Shown: positions 34,856-44,072 of the stretch, piece by piece
How positions within the stretch are numbered: the first letter of the stretch is position 1
How the letters are laid out: every line of letters starts with the position of its first letter
Origin: an uncultured Chlorobiaceae bacterium
Lineage (GTDB): Bacteria; Bacteroidota; Chlorobiia; Chlorobiales; Chlorobiaceae
Direction: 5' to 3'
Length of the DNA: 64,000 nt
Assembly (NCBI GenBank): GCA_903843305.1
Contig: CAIMPI010000035.1
Location: 1 to 64,000 of the forward strand
Program-made: the position numbers and the translations under genes
Notes under the pieces: generated by a model
Seen by the model: the letters and a program-made list of their open reading frames with translations, nothing else
What the model was told of the DNA's origin: nothing
Databases searched by the model: none

Positions 34856-36550
34856 TCACTTCATATTCCAGTCATAAACATTATAAAGCGTGGAAATCAG
34901 ATTGACATCAACGTTTTGGACGCGGCGGCTGAATCCTTCAAGCTCATCATAATAATAGAGGAAAGTTCTTGGCTGTTCATCGTGCAGGATCTTCTGGTAT
35001 TGTTTCCAGAGCGCCACAGATCGCTTATTCGAAAGAGGGGTGCTCAGTGCGGCAATAATGGTGTCAAGCTCCTGATGCTGAAAGGCCGATGAGTTAAAGG
35101 GGCGATTGGTAAAGTCAGAGCCCCATATAATAAGCTGGAAAGGCAACGTTTCAGCAGCCATTCCTGACAGAGCAGCATCATAGCGAAACTCATTCTGGTT
35201 TTTATTAAAAATCAGTCCCTCATCAAACTTCAGACGGCAGTCAATACCGATTTCCCGAAGATTCTGCTGGATAATCGTTGCGGCATAGTTGCGCCGCGGA
35301 TTACCCACCGGTGCAGCAAGCTCGAAGGAGAATTTCTTTCCGTTTTTTTGCAGAATCCCGTTTGGGCCAGCCTCCCACCCGGCCTCGCGCAGCAATGCTG
35401 AAGCTTTTTGTGGGTTATAGCTGAATGGATCAAGCGATGTGTCGGCGAGTTCCCTGTAAGCTGGCGAAAGAGAGGTGTTGACGATTGTTGCGTGTTCCTG
35501 CCCCATGAATCCGTCAATAATCGACTGTCGGTCAATGGCTATGGTAAGCGCCCTGCGTACCAGTTTGTCGCCAAACAGGGGGTTTGGTTTTATCTGATGG
35601 TTGCTTCTGTACGCCTCCCCGTCGATGTTCAGCCAGACAATACTGTCAAAGTAGCGATTCTGTACCGGTCTGATGATAATCGATGGTGAGCTTTTGGCAA
35701 GCTGTTTAACATCTTTAGGATTAATTCCTCCAGCCGAGAGCATAGCATCAATCTGGCCGGATTTCAGCATGGCAAGCCGGGTAGTGTATTCGGGCACCAC
35801 CATAAAAACCATATTTTTTGAGTTAGCAGGCCGGGGCAGGGTTGATAAAGGATTCGTGATAAGCTCAAGTTTTTCCTGATGTGTCCACTTTTTCACCTTG
35901 AAGGGGCCTGCGCTTACTACTGGTATCTCGGTAGCCCTGGTGCGGATCTCATCAGCAGAAAAGGCCTTGAAAATATGCTCAGCAACAGGCATCAGATCGT
36001 TGAAATGATCAAGCACAATCTCCTGCGCCATGGGTTTACTGAAATGCAGTACCAGTGTTGAGTCATCCGGTGTTTCGACAGCGTTTGAAATATCAGCGGT
36101 TCCATCGGGAAGCTGCAAAAGATCATTGAGGTAGTGCTGTCGTGAACTGGCAATTTTTGGGTTCTTATATAAGTTATAGGAGAACTTGAAATCATGCGAT
36201 GTTACCTTTTTGCCATCTTCCCAAAGTGCATTGTTCCGCAAATGAAATGTTACCTTTTTGCCATCCCCGGAAAACTCCCAGTTTTTGGCAGTATTAGGCA
36301 AAAAAGTAATGCATCCCTTCTTGTTATCATAGGTGGGTTTTACCAGAGAAGGATAGAGTAACTTGCACACATCCCGAGACATAGAAAACTGGATAAGCAG
36401 GGGATTGAGATAGTCGAAATCAGCCGAAATTGCCGTAACAATCCGGTCACGCCGCAACTCATTATTGTTCTGGCGGCATGCAGAAATTCCGGTAAGCATC
36501 AGGAGTATTGCTATTGCGTAAAGTAATTTCTGCGGGAGTGTTCGTTTCAT
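34856..36550 (-). CDS. ABC transporter peptide/solute-binding lipoprotein (SBP family 5)
   Basis: Start at 36550 (MKRTLPQKLLYAIAILLMLT) with lipobox LTGISAC, so an exported lipoprotein of 564 residues. Family-5 features are SADFDYLNPLL, SHDFKFSYNLYKNP, KWTHQEKLELITNP, RRALTIAIDRQSIIDGFMGQ and ALLREAGWEAGPNGIL. It binds oligopeptides or similar solutes. No permease or ATPase gene is adjacent, so it works with components elsewhere. Not obviously part of the phosphate cluster. Confidence 0.85.
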   Translation of the reverse strand: MKRTLPQKLLYAIAILLMLTGISACRQNNNELRRDRIVTAISADFDYLNPLLIQFSMSRDVCKLLYPSLVKPTYDNKKGCITFLPNTAKNWEFSGDGKKVTFHLRNNALWEDGKKVTSHDFKFSYNLYKNPKIASSRQHYLNDLLQLPDGTADISNAVETPDDSTLVLHFSKPMAQEIVLDHFNDLMPVAEHIFKAFSADEIRTRATEIPVVSAGPFKVKKWTHQEKLELITNPLSTLPRPANSKNMVFMVVPEYTTRLAMLKSGQIDAMLSAGGINPKDVKQLAKSSPSIIIRPVQNRYFDSIVWLNIDGEAYRSNHQIKPNPLFGDKLVRRALTIAIDRQSIIDGFMGQEHATIVNTSLSPAYRELADTSLDPFSYNPQKASALLREAGWEAGPNGILQKNGKKFSFELAAPVGNPRRNYAATIIQQNLREIGIDCRLKFDEGLIFNKNQNEFRYDAALSGMAAETLPFQLIIWGSDFTNRPFNSSAFQHQELDTIIAALSTPLSNKRSVALWKQYQKILHDEQPRTFLYYYDELEGFSRRVQNVDVNLISTLYNVYDWNMK

Positions 36551-36670
36551 TTTCTGGCGTTTGTGGTTGAATATTTCATTACCAGAAGGTAGGAAAAACA
36601 ATGGACAATTTCCCTCAACTTAGCAGGAGCATCGATGATGCCCATTGTTTTTGAAAATAGTTGTTCTTGA

Positions 36671-36697
36671 GCTCCGTAGGAGCGGCATGTTGGTAGA
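36671..36697 (+). repeat. Dispersed variable-stem hairpin repeat, copy 2
   Basis: GCTCC-GTA-GGAGC (36671-36683) followed by GGCATGTTGGTAGA. The stem differs from copies 1, 3 and 4 but remains fully paired, and the tail is the conserved one. It lies between the binding-protein gene and the pstS terminator. Confidence 0.6.
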
Positions 36698-36701
36698 CGC
36701 G

Positions 36702-36733
36702 AAAAAGCCGTCCCACATTCAAGACGGCTTTTT
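36702..36733. terminator. Rho-independent terminator downstream of pstS
   Basis: AAAAAGCCGTC (36702-36712) and GACGGCTTTTT (36723-36733) form an 11-bp perfect stem with a 10-nt loop. The A and T ends make it effective on both strands. pstS (-) ends 40 bp away. Confidence 0.9.
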
Positions 36734-36772
36734 GCAGTTCGATGTTGTCAAGAGAGCTGTTTTGTTCAGAAA

Positions 36773-37591
36773 TCAATAATAGTTGACAAACCCGGTTTCG
36801 CTGATAATATGTTTGCCTTCAGGCGTTTTTGGCAGGTCAATGAATTGCTTGACAGCGCCAGTCGGATTACCATTCGTGTACATAAAGAGCGGTCTGGTAA
36901 TAGGGTAGGTACCGTTTTTGACCGTCTTGACGTCAGCCTCTACACCGTCAACCAGAACAGCCTTGACTGAACTGTCAACAAAACCGAGGCCGATATAGCT
37001 TATTGCCGCAGGCGTCGAAGCAACACGACTCTTGATTGCGCCATTACTTGACTGAGTTTCAGCTCTCTTGGAAATTGGGTTCTCCTTACCCATAACCAGC
37101 TCTTTAAAAGAATCAGCCGTTCCACTGTTCGATTCGCGCTGGATGACCACGATAGCCGAGTTTGCGCCGCCAAGTTGGTTCCAGTTGGTATACTTGCCCA
37201 TGTAAATACCCCGAATCTGTGCCTTTGAGAGTGCATTGATACGATTGCTCGGATGAACAACAATTGAAAGGCCATCAAGCGCAACGATGTGTTCAACTGG
37301 GTTGACGCCTTTGCTTCTCGCTGCAGCCTCTTCCTTTTCCTTCATGGCACGTGACATAGTAGCAATGTCACAAGTTTTGTTGATAAGGCTTTTTGCGCCA
37401 TTACCCGAACCGGACTCACTCACAGTGACCTGTACGCCTGTGGTTTTGGTATAGTAGCTGGCAAAAGCTTTGGCAATAGGGCCGACCGTCGTAGAGCCGT
37501 CAATAACGATTTTACCAGTAGCACCAGCCGTGCCGGAAGCCATAACTCCGAACACAGTGGCACTTAAAAGTATTTTTCTGAAGAGTTTCAT
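36773..37591 (-). CDS. pstS: Phosphate-binding protein PstS
   Basis: Start at 37591 (MKLFRKILLSATVFGVMASG) gives a normal signal peptide ending near AGA; an ATG four codons upstream is possible. 272 residues with the phosphate loop VIDGSTTVGPIAKAF, SGSGNGAKSLINKTCDIATM, SRAMKEKE, IYMGKYTNWNQLGG and RESNSGTADSFKELVMG. It captures phosphate for the PstCAB importer, which is not in the window. It is 150 bp downstream of the porin gene and may share its phosphate-controlled promoter. Confidence 0.92.
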   Translation of the reverse strand: MKLFRKILLSATVFGVMASGTAGATGKIVIDGSTTVGPIAKAFASYYTKTTGVQVTVSESGSGNGAKSLINKTCDIATMSRAMKEKEEAAARSKGVNPVEHIVALDGLSIVVHPSNRINALSKAQIRGIYMGKYTNWNQLGGANSAIVVIQRESNSGTADSFKELVMGKENPISKRAETQSSNGAIKSRVASTPAAISYIGLGFVDSSVKAVLVDGVEADVKTVKNGTYPITRPLFMYTNGNPTGAVKQFIDLPKTPEGKHIISETGFVNYY

Positions 37592-37740
37592 GTTGATTGT
37601 CATAATTGAGTTAATAGATGATAAACTTAAAAGATTTTACTGATAATAAACCGGTTCTGCAAGACTGCACTTCAGCAGCAGGAACAGCCTTGCAAACCAG
37701 CCACACACAACCAGCAGAAAGAACAACACACACAATTTTA

Positions 37741-38901
37741 TTAGAACTTCACAAGAGCATCGAGCTGCAATTGATGAAGCGTAGGATTATACTTCGTAGC
37801 AGATGCATCAATATTGTTATACTGATAGTATCTTGCCCCGATAGTCATGTTTTGGACAAGTTGATAGGTTCCTGCCACCTCAAAACCTTTGATATTAACC
37901 AGATCAACTGGTTTTCTGTCGGAATCGGTGAACAACGGGAAAACAGCATCTCTTTGAATCCTGACGTATTTTGCATCAAGAGCCCAATCCCCGACCTGTT
38001 TTGCATCACCTATGGTCACACCTCCAAGCCATGCTTTTCGTTTGCTGTCATTAATACTAGAATAATCGGCATGACTGGCAGTGTTGAAAGCATACTGACC
38101 GTAAATTTTCCAGGGCAGTGTTTCGGTGAGCTGACCGCCAACTTTTCCGAATAGTTCGGCAATGTGATAGCCTGAATTTGTCCAGTTTGCCGGAACGCTT
38201 GTAGTCAAGGGAGTGGCAGGGACGTTCGTGTCCACAATTGAAAGATTCTGCAGGTTTTTGTACAAACTATACCCTGCGCCAAACAGATAGCTTATATCGT
38301 TGACTTCACCTTTGTATGCGCCCTGAGCCAGGTAAAGGTATGGACTGGATACCGTTGAGCTATTATATTCGTTAAGAAAATAGTAGCCGGCAATACCAAT
38401 AAGTCCATCTTTTTCTTTGCCGTTGGCATCCTTGCCGTATTGCACTGTCACACCTTCAAAGGTCAGGTCAGAATCATAAACAAGGTTGTCAACCCGGATA
38501 ATCGTATTGGAGACATCTCTTTTACCGATAAGCAGGTTTACCTTACTGTCAAGAGCTGTCGGATGGTAGTCAATGAACGCCTCATTGAGATAGAAGTTTT
38601 TTGGCTGGAAAGTCCCCGTAAAGGTTTGATTTCGCGATATAGTCTCCTTTGCCGCATCGTCACCTGTCGCAAGCTGCAAGCCGGAAGAAAGCTCTTCGTT
38701 GATCCAGGTTGAGACACCAAGACGGACGCGGGTGCGGACGCGGCTACTGCCGTTTGTGTCGGCGTTACTCGTTGCGGTTGGTGAGGTATGCTGTGACTCA
38801 AAACGTTCGCGGACATCTCCATTCCAGTTCCAGTCAGCCGCTTCTGCGTTGTTAAACCCGAGGGCAGCGGCCAGACCGACTATCATTGCAACTTTTTTCA
38901 T
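37741..38901 (-). CDS. Outer-membrane porin, probably phosphate-regulated
   Basis: A 386-residue protein with a signal peptide (MKKVAMIVGLAAALGFNNAE). Alternating beta-strand sequence follows (WNWNGDVRERFES, RVRTRVRLGVSTWINEELSS, FYLNEAFIDYHP, VNLLIGKRDV) and the C-terminal strand ends LQLDALVKF with a terminal Phe, the hallmark for BAM insertion. It matches putative-porin families of Chlorobi. A pair of 11-bp spaced TGTTrag-type repeats upstream (38996) and the pstS neighbour suggest a role in phosphate uptake across the outer membrane. This is an inference from context. Confidence 0.8.
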   Translation of the reverse strand: MKKVAMIVGLAAALGFNNAEAADWNWNGDVRERFESQHTSPTATSNADTNGSSRVRTRVRLGVSTWINEELSSGLQLATGDDAAKETISRNQTFTGTFQPKNFYLNEAFIDYHPTALDSKVNLLIGKRDVSNTIIRVDNLVYDSDLTFEGVTVQYGKDANGKEKDGLIGIAGYYFLNEYNSSTVSSPYLYLAQGAYKGEVNDISYLFGAGYSLYKNLQNLSIVDTNVPATPLTTSVPANWTNSGYHIAELFGKVGGQLTETLPWKIYGQYAFNTASHADYSSINDSKRKAWLGGVTIGDAKQVGDWALDAKYVRIQRDAVFPLFTDSDRKPVDLVNIKGFEVAGTYQLVQNMTIGARYYQYNNIDASATKYNPTLHQLQLDALVKF

Positions 38902-38995
38902 AACAAATATTGGGTTGGTTTGTGTGACTTGATCATTAAAATTTCTGCATTCGTTGTCGAATATCTTCAGGTGCCACAGAAAGTACTATTTGTTC

Positions 38996-39013
38996 TGTTG
39001 AGGAATTGTTACA
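38996..39013 (-). promoter_or_regulatory. PHO-box-like direct repeat upstream of the porin
   Basis: TGTTGAG (38996) and TGTTACA (39007) are spaced 11 bp; on the minus strand this reads TGTAACA-N4-CTCAACA. The 11-bp direct-repeat spacing is that of PhoB/PhoP sites, and the words match the three-repeat array upstream of phoB at 47920. Confidence 0.45.
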
Positions 39014-39138
39014 AGTGTGCAACAAGATTGTGAACTAAAAAGGAGGCTGAAACTGAAACACTCAAGGCCCGGAATATGCTGAATTAAGCAACTGTTTTTA
39101 TTCTGGTGAGACCTTTAACGTAGCGGAATTTACACTCT

Positions 39139-39399
39139 CTATAGCTTCAGATCTGTAACAACAACAGCGCCATGAAACCGTCTGTCAGGGAAGAGCACCC
39201 GTCCTTTTGAATTGATGACAATATGAGGATTCCCTGATTTTTGCAGCAAGTGCAGAAGTTTCACCAAGTCTTTTTTACCTGAAGGTTTTATAATCATATC
39301 TGCCAGAGCATCGACTTTTCTGACGTCATGATTTTTGAGTTCCTCATGCAAATAAAACTCCGCGTTTATTTCCTTTTTCAATTCCTCAAGTCGCAACAT
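39139..39399 (-). CDS. Short MurB-like FAD-domain fragment, function unknown
   Basis: The start at 39399 (MLRLEELKKEINAEFYLHEE) has GGAG six bases upstream; 39411 is the alternative. The 86 residues end KLLHLLQKSGNPHIVINSKG then RVLFPDRRFHGAVVVTDLKL. This resembles the first FAD-binding subdomain of MurB (a leucine-rich helix, then P-x-x-V-x-GxGSN, L-x-x-D-x-GF-x-G-V-V). The glycine-rich GGSN motif is replaced by NSKG, and the rest of MurB is absent. It could be a degenerate fragment or a small protein using the fold without FAD. Confidence 0.5.
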   Translation of the reverse strand: MLRLEELKKEINAEFYLHEELKNHDVRKVDALADMIIKPSGKKDLVKLLHLLQKSGNPHIVINSKGRVLFPDRRFHGAVVVTDLKL

Positions 39400-39512
39400 G
39401 AAGTTCTCCATTTAGTTATGATGCTACCTATAGTTTCCTTTTTGGCCCGAAAACAGATAAAACTTTTTATGAAAATTGCTGAAGCTCCAATACAATTTCA
39501 AAAGCTTCGGCT

Positions 39513-40628
39513 TCAGGCCAGTAGATGCAGGCGGGAAAAAACATAATCGAGAGAGTCTTCATTCAGAACTATTCTGGAAAAACCAGTCGAACCAAGCTCC
39601 GTTGGTAGATTGTCATGATCACCGGAGAACTTGGGACTCTGTTTCCCATTGTACCAGCAGACAAGCCTGATTGAATTCCCCTCTATTTCAAGGGCAGTTA
39701 TGCCCCTTTTTCCAATAGTGCAACCTGAGTTGAAGAGACTTGGTATTGTGAGATTGTGGTACAGACCGCTGCGAAGACCGATTTTCTTTCCCTGTTTGTG
39801 ACAAGCTTCAAGTTCGATTTTCAGGGCTTCCATTTCCTCCTCAATTGCTGTAAGCTTGTCACCCTCGGCGGAAGGATAAATTCTGCAAAGCTCTTCGATC
39901 TTGTAGTTCAGAAAATCTACTTTAGAAAGAGATTCAAACAGGGGACGATGGGTATGCCCTATGATTGAGACGATTTTTTCTCGGTTTGAAAACTCATAAA
40001 TCGATTTTTCAACAGCGAACCTTCTACGGCTGTTGTAAGCAACGGAAAAGTTTTTTATACCGATAGGCTTGGCGATATACCGGAGAAACAAGATTACCGC
40101 GCGGCTGATAACAGGAAAAGTTTCCCACATGAACACCGATGCCTGATGGCCGTGAAAAAGGAGGAGAGTCTTATCACCGTAATGAAATTTCAGCGATTCG
40201 ACCAGCGATGAAGAAAATCGGTAATTTTTCTCTTCAAGTAACGGCGCGTCATGGTTCCCATAGGTTTTCCAGAAAAAACCGTTCTGCTCAAAACTTTGAA
40301 AAAGGTCATAAAAATCATGCCACTGATTCTCGATACTTGCAATCGGGAACTTCAACAGCTCTTCAATATCGCCATTGAGCACAAGGCTGTATTTTTGGGG
40401 GCGATAATATCGTTCAAGTATGCTTTTGATCAGTTTCGCATTTCTCCGAAATTCATCAAGTCGGCCGCCATTGCCCATGTGCAGATCACTAAGAATAACG
40501 ATCTTTGAAGAACGATCGAGATCAACAGACTTTGCTGTATCAAGCAGTCGTTCCAAATGGGGGTGCTTTCGTTTATGCAGCCACATCAGGTTATTTCCAA
40601 AACAGAAAGCACTGCTTGTCAGTCCCAT
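39513..40628 (-). CDS. Calcineurin-like metallophosphoesterase
   Basis: A 371-residue protein with the metallophosphatase signature in order: IVILSDLHMGNGGR (D-x-H), LVLNGDIEELLKF (GD), YGNHDAPL (GNHD), LLFHGHQ and SIIGHTHRPLFES (GHxH). The layout resembles LpxH-type or Bacteroidetes phosphoesterases. The substrate is unknown. The start is uncertain (MWLHKRKHPHLERLL at 40586 is possible). It lies downstream of ppk1 and phoU on the same strand, 24 bp from ppk1, so it is probably part of a phosphate operon. Confidence 0.85.
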   Translation of the reverse strand: MGLTSSAFCFGNNLMWLHKRKHPHLERLLDTAKSVDLDRSSKIVILSDLHMGNGGRLDEFRRNAKLIKSILERYYRPQKYSLVLNGDIEELLKFPIASIENQWHDFYDLFQSFEQNGFFWKTYGNHDAPLLEEKNYRFSSSLVESLKFHYGDKTLLLFHGHQASVFMWETFPVISRAVILFLRYIAKPIGIKNFSVAYNSRRRFAVEKSIYEFSNREKIVSIIGHTHRPLFESLSKVDFLNYKIEELCRIYPSAEGDKLTAIEEEMEALKIELEACHKQGKKIGLRSGLYHNLTIPSLFNSGCTIGKRGITALEIEGNSIRLVCWYNGKQSPKFSGDHDNLPTELGSTGFSRIVLNEDSLDYVFSRLHLLA

Positions 40629-40652
40629 TACTATTTATTTATAGTGGGCAAT

Positions 40653-42773
40653 TCAAGGACATGAGTTTGTTTTTAGAGCAGATCGGGCGAGCAAGAGAGC
40701 CTGACTGTTTACCTTGGGGGAGTCGTTGTCAATCAATGAGTATATGCCGTCGGCATTCATCTGCCATGCCTTGACATTATCACTGAGGATCAACTCAAAA
40801 TCTGATGCAACAATTTTTACAAGCGCTTTGTCAAACACAGGAAAAATTGCTTCAACTCGATTGTCAAGGTTTCTTGGCATCATATCAGCGCTTCCAAGAT
40901 AAAGCTCTTCCTTTCCTCCATTATGAAAGTAGTATGCCCTGCTGTGTTCAAGAAAACGTCCGATAACACTGATGACTCGTATATGTTCACTGACTCCGGG
41001 AATACCTGGTTTCAGACAACAAATCCCACGAACAATAAGGTCGATTTTCACCCCTTCGCAGGATGCCTTGTAGAGTGCCTGGATGGTTTTGGCGTCAACC
41101 AGGGAGTTCATTTTCATGATTATTCTTCCGCACTTTTCCTTCTGGTTCCATTCAATCTCCCGCTCAATCATCTCAATGATCCTTTTTCGGGTGTTGATTG
41201 GTGAGACAAGCAGCTTTCTGTATGCAGTATGTTTTGAATACCCGGTCAAAGCGTTGAAGAGTTCAGCTACATCATTGGCTAACTGTTCGTTGGTAGTGAA
41301 AAGGCTGTAATCAGTGTAAAGCTTTCCTGTTGACGGGTTGTAGTTACCTGTCCCAAGATGGAGATACCGTTTAAGTTTCTGTTGCTCACGACGCACAATC
41401 AAGGTGAGCTTTGCATGGGTTTTCAGTCCCGGTAGACCATAAGCAACATGAGCGCCGACATTTTCAAGCGCCCGTGCCCAGACAATGTTATTGCCTTCAT
41501 CAAATCTTGCTTTGAGTTCCACAAGGACAGCAACCTGTTTCCCTGCTTCAGCAGCCTTTATCAAAGCCTTTACAATCGGAGAATTGCTTCCCACCCTGTA
41601 CAGCGTCTGCTTTATTGAAAGTACTGTGGGATCAAGCGCAGCATTCTTGATTAAATCAACGACAGGCTGAAACGACTCGAAAGGATGGTAAAGCAGCCTG
41701 TCTTTAGCTTTTATTGCACTGAAAATATCCGTTCCGAACTCTTCATCAATCCGGTTACAAGGCACAAATAGCTCATCTTTCAAGTCTGGTCGTTCTATTT
41801 TCAGAAGATCAATCAGGCAGTTAAATCCAGGTGCTCCGTCGATATCATACACATTTCGTGGGGCGACATTGAGATTTTTCATGAGCAGATTTCTCATCGC
41901 AGCAGGCATTGCCGGTGTGATGTCAAGGCGGACAACCTTTCCGTAGCGACGTGACCGGATTCCTTGCTCGATAGTCTTCAGCAGATCGCCTGCTTCATCT
42001 TCCTCAATTTCAATATCAGCATCGCGAATCAATCTGAAAAGATGTGACTGTATAATCTTCATTTTCGGAAACAGGTGAGCCAGATTATTTTCAATCAGAT
42101 CTTCTATCCAGATGAACCGTATGATTCCGTCATCATTATGAAAGCCCTTGATATTGTTGAGCTGGAGAAGTCGCGGAAGGATGTCAGGAACCTTTACGCG
42201 GGCAAACTTCAACGCTCTGCTTTCATCATCTTCCAGTTCGACGGCAAGATTCAGCGAAAAATTTGACATGAACGGAAACGGATGACCTGTATCGAAAGCC
42301 AGCGGTGTCAGTACAGGATAGATCTCCCTTCGAAAATAGTGACTCAAGGTACGCTGCTGGATTGACGATAATTCCGAAACTTTAAGAAATTCTATTCCTT
42401 CCCGTTGGAGCGCAGGTATCAGATCGTCATAAAAGCACTTGTTTCTTTCGCTAAGCTGCTGCAGGACAATCTCGCGAATCTTTTCAAGCTGCTCAGAAGG
42501 AGTATAGCCGTCGATCGTTCGCTCCCGAAAACCAGTCTCATATTGATCTTCAATACCGGCAACACGGATCATGAAATATTCATCAAGATTTGAGCTGAAA
42601 ATCGAAATGAATTTTACTCGTTCCAGAAGCGGGTGAGCATCAGGATTGAGGGCCTCTTCAAGTACCCTCTGATTGAAATAGAGCCAGCTCAGCTCCCTGT
42701 TTACATAGAAGGAGGTATCAATAAAATTTGGAAGAGCGTTGCCATTTCCGTTAGCTTCAGTCCCTGTCTGCAT
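40653..42773 (-). CDS. ppk1: Polyphosphate kinase 1
   Basis: Start at ATG 42773 ([20 protein letters not shown]); an upstream TTG at 42815 looks less likely. 706 residues: [37 protein letters not shown], the autophosphorylated His in [18 protein letters not shown], and LGTGNYNP. It makes inorganic polyphosphate from ATP. It is the middle gene of the phoU-ppk1-phosphoesterase unit. Confidence 0.95.
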   Translation of the reverse strand: MQTGTEANGNGNALPNFIDTSFYVNRELSWLYFNQRVLEEALNPDAHPLLERVKFISIFSSNLDEYFMIRVAGIEDQYETGFRERTIDGYTPSEQLEKIREIVLQQLSERNKCFYDDLIPALQREGIEFLKVSELSSIQQRTLSHYFRREIYPVLTPLAFDTGHPFPFMSNFSLNLAVELEDDESRALKFARVKVPDILPRLLQLNNIKGFHNDDGIIRFIWIEDLIENNLAHLFPKMKIIQSHLFRLIRDADIEIEEDEAGDLLKTIEQGIRSRRYGKVVRLDITPAMPAAMRNLLMKNLNVAPRNVYDIDGAPGFNCLIDLLKIERPDLKDELFVPCNRIDEEFGTDIFSAIKAKDRLLYHPFESFQPVVDLIKNAALDPTVLSIKQTLYRVGSNSPIVKALIKAAEAGKQVAVLVELKARFDEGNNIVWARALENVGAHVAYGLPGLKTHAKLTLIVRREQQKLKRYLHLGTGNYNPSTGKLYTDYSLFTTNEQLANDVAELFNALTGYSKHTAYRKLLVSPINTRKRIIEMIEREIEWNQKEKCGRIIMKMNSLVDAKTIQALYKASCEGVKIDLIVRGICCLKPGIPGVSEHIRVISVIGRFLEHSRAYYFHNGGKEELYLGSADMMPRNLDNRVEAIFPVFDKALVKIVASDFELILSDNVKAWQMNADGIYSLIDNDSPKVNSQALLLARSALKTNSCP

Positions 42774-42853
42774 GAAACGAATCAAGAAATTCTGTTGTAT
42801 AAAAAATGTAGCCAATCACCGGCTTTTGTGGTCAATGTTTAACTTTAATAAAT

Positions 42854-43531
42854 TTAAGTGGTTATAAGTTGTTCATAAGACCATTCGGTGTGTCGCACAA
42901 TTTCTCCGGTTACCAGAAAAACAACCTCACCGGCTATTCGTGTTGCATGATCAGCCATCCGCTCGATATACCTTGAGATGCTTAAGGCGGCTATGAGCTG
43001 GTCAACATCCGAATCCGGGCTTTTCATAAGCGCGGTAACCCTCTTGAATACCTTCCGGTGTATGGAATCAATCGCTTCATCCATAGCATTGACACGTCTG
43101 GCAAGAATGCTGTCATTGGAGATAAATGCCTCAATCGATTTTTTAACCATTTCGCCAGCATGCATCCCAATATTCTCAAATTCAAACGATTCAAGCATCT
43201 CAGAACTGATTTCCGGCAGACGGTCAATAATCTGAAAGGCCAAGGCTCCGATATGTTTCAAATCGTCGTTGATCTTTATGACGGTGACAATTGCGCGCAG
43301 ATCTTTCGCAACCGGCTGCTTTGTGGCGAGAAATGCCAGACAGCGCTCCTCAAGGTTGATCTCCTCTGTGTCAATTTCATTTTCAATAATTCTGATCTGG
43401 CGCGTGCCATGTTCACCCTGATGTTTAACGGCATGAAGAGCGTCAAGAAAATTATCCACTACTTTGTCGGAAAGTTGGACAAGAACCTGAGAGAGTTCTT
43501 TTATAAGTACATGAACCTGGCGTTCTGACAT
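42854..43531 (-). CDS. phoU: Phosphate-signalling protein PhoU
   Basis: A 225-residue all-helical protein with two PhoU repeats (about 10-110 and 115-215): IDTEEINLEERCLAFLATKQ, PVAKDLRAIVTVIKINDDLK, HIGALAF, then IERMADHATRIAGEVVFLVTG. PhoU links Pst transport state to the PhoR/PhoB system and limits phosphate uptake. First gene of the unit with ppk1. The pst transporter genes are not adjacent, but pstS and a phoB-like regulator are within 6 kb. Confidence 0.93.
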   Translation of the reverse strand: MSERQVHVLIKELSQVLVQLSDKVVDNFLDALHAVKHQGEHGTRQIRIIENEIDTEEINLEERCLAFLATKQPVAKDLRAIVTVIKINDDLKHIGALAFQIIDRLPEISSEMLESFEFENIGMHAGEMVKKSIEAFISNDSILARRVNAMDEAIDSIHRKVFKRVTALMKSPDSDVDQLIAALSISRYIERMADHATRIAGEVVFLVTGEIVRHTEWSYEQLITT

Positions 43532-43892
43532 AAAGTGATAATGGTTTCGTTAGCTGAATTTTCAGGAGATATAAAATTTTTTGTCATAGGTTCTGAATAA
43601 TCCAGAGTGTTGTTCACAATGTTTAGTAACTGAAAGTAAATGTTCCTAATCTATAAGCTTCAAGCGTAACAATCAATGGTTCTTCTGTTACAACTCTGAA
43701 ACATTTATAGCACCCCTTTGTCAGTTTCTTTTTATAAGGTGGGAGATGACGGTGCCGGCGGATTTTAGGCTTTTTATCGATCTCTTTGCAAAGATTTAAC
43801 ATATTCGTAACAATTCTTCGGTATAGGTTTTCTATTTTTTATCCTTAAAATCCGTATTTTCTGCAAATGCTTATTAATCTGGAGTTACACCA
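43532..43892. other. Intergenic region with possible PHO-box-like site
   Basis: No gene. TTAACA at 43796 and GTAACA at 43807 are spaced 11 bp, in the orientation of the + strand gene remnant at 43893. The region probably carries the phoU promoter on the minus strand and the old promoter of the arginine decarboxylase remnant. Confidence 0.35.
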
Positions 43893-44045
43893 TTGTCATT
43901 TGTTCCATCAAAAGTGTTTTTTACCAAAGGTGTGGGGATGCACAAGGAATATTTCTCTTCGTTTGAGCTTGTACTGAGAGATGCTAAAATTGAGAAATGT
44001 AATCTGGTTACCTGGAAATATTCAGAAAATTATACTATGCAATAA
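43893..44045 (+). pseudogene. Pyruvoyl-dependent arginine decarboxylase, 5' fragment
   Basis: A TTG start with GGAG 8 bases upstream encodes [20 protein letters not shown] then [19 protein letters not shown], which I recognise as the N-terminus of PvlArgDC (PdaD). After VT the sequence switches to [10 protein letters not shown] and a stop at 44043. The pyruvoyl-forming serine region and the rest of the about 180-residue enzyme are missing. An intact copy may exist elsewhere. The break lies 27 bp before the repeat-protein gene, which suggests that gene's arrival cut it. Confidence 0.75.
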
Positions 44046-44072
44046 CTATTATTAACAGGAGATAGAATCATC

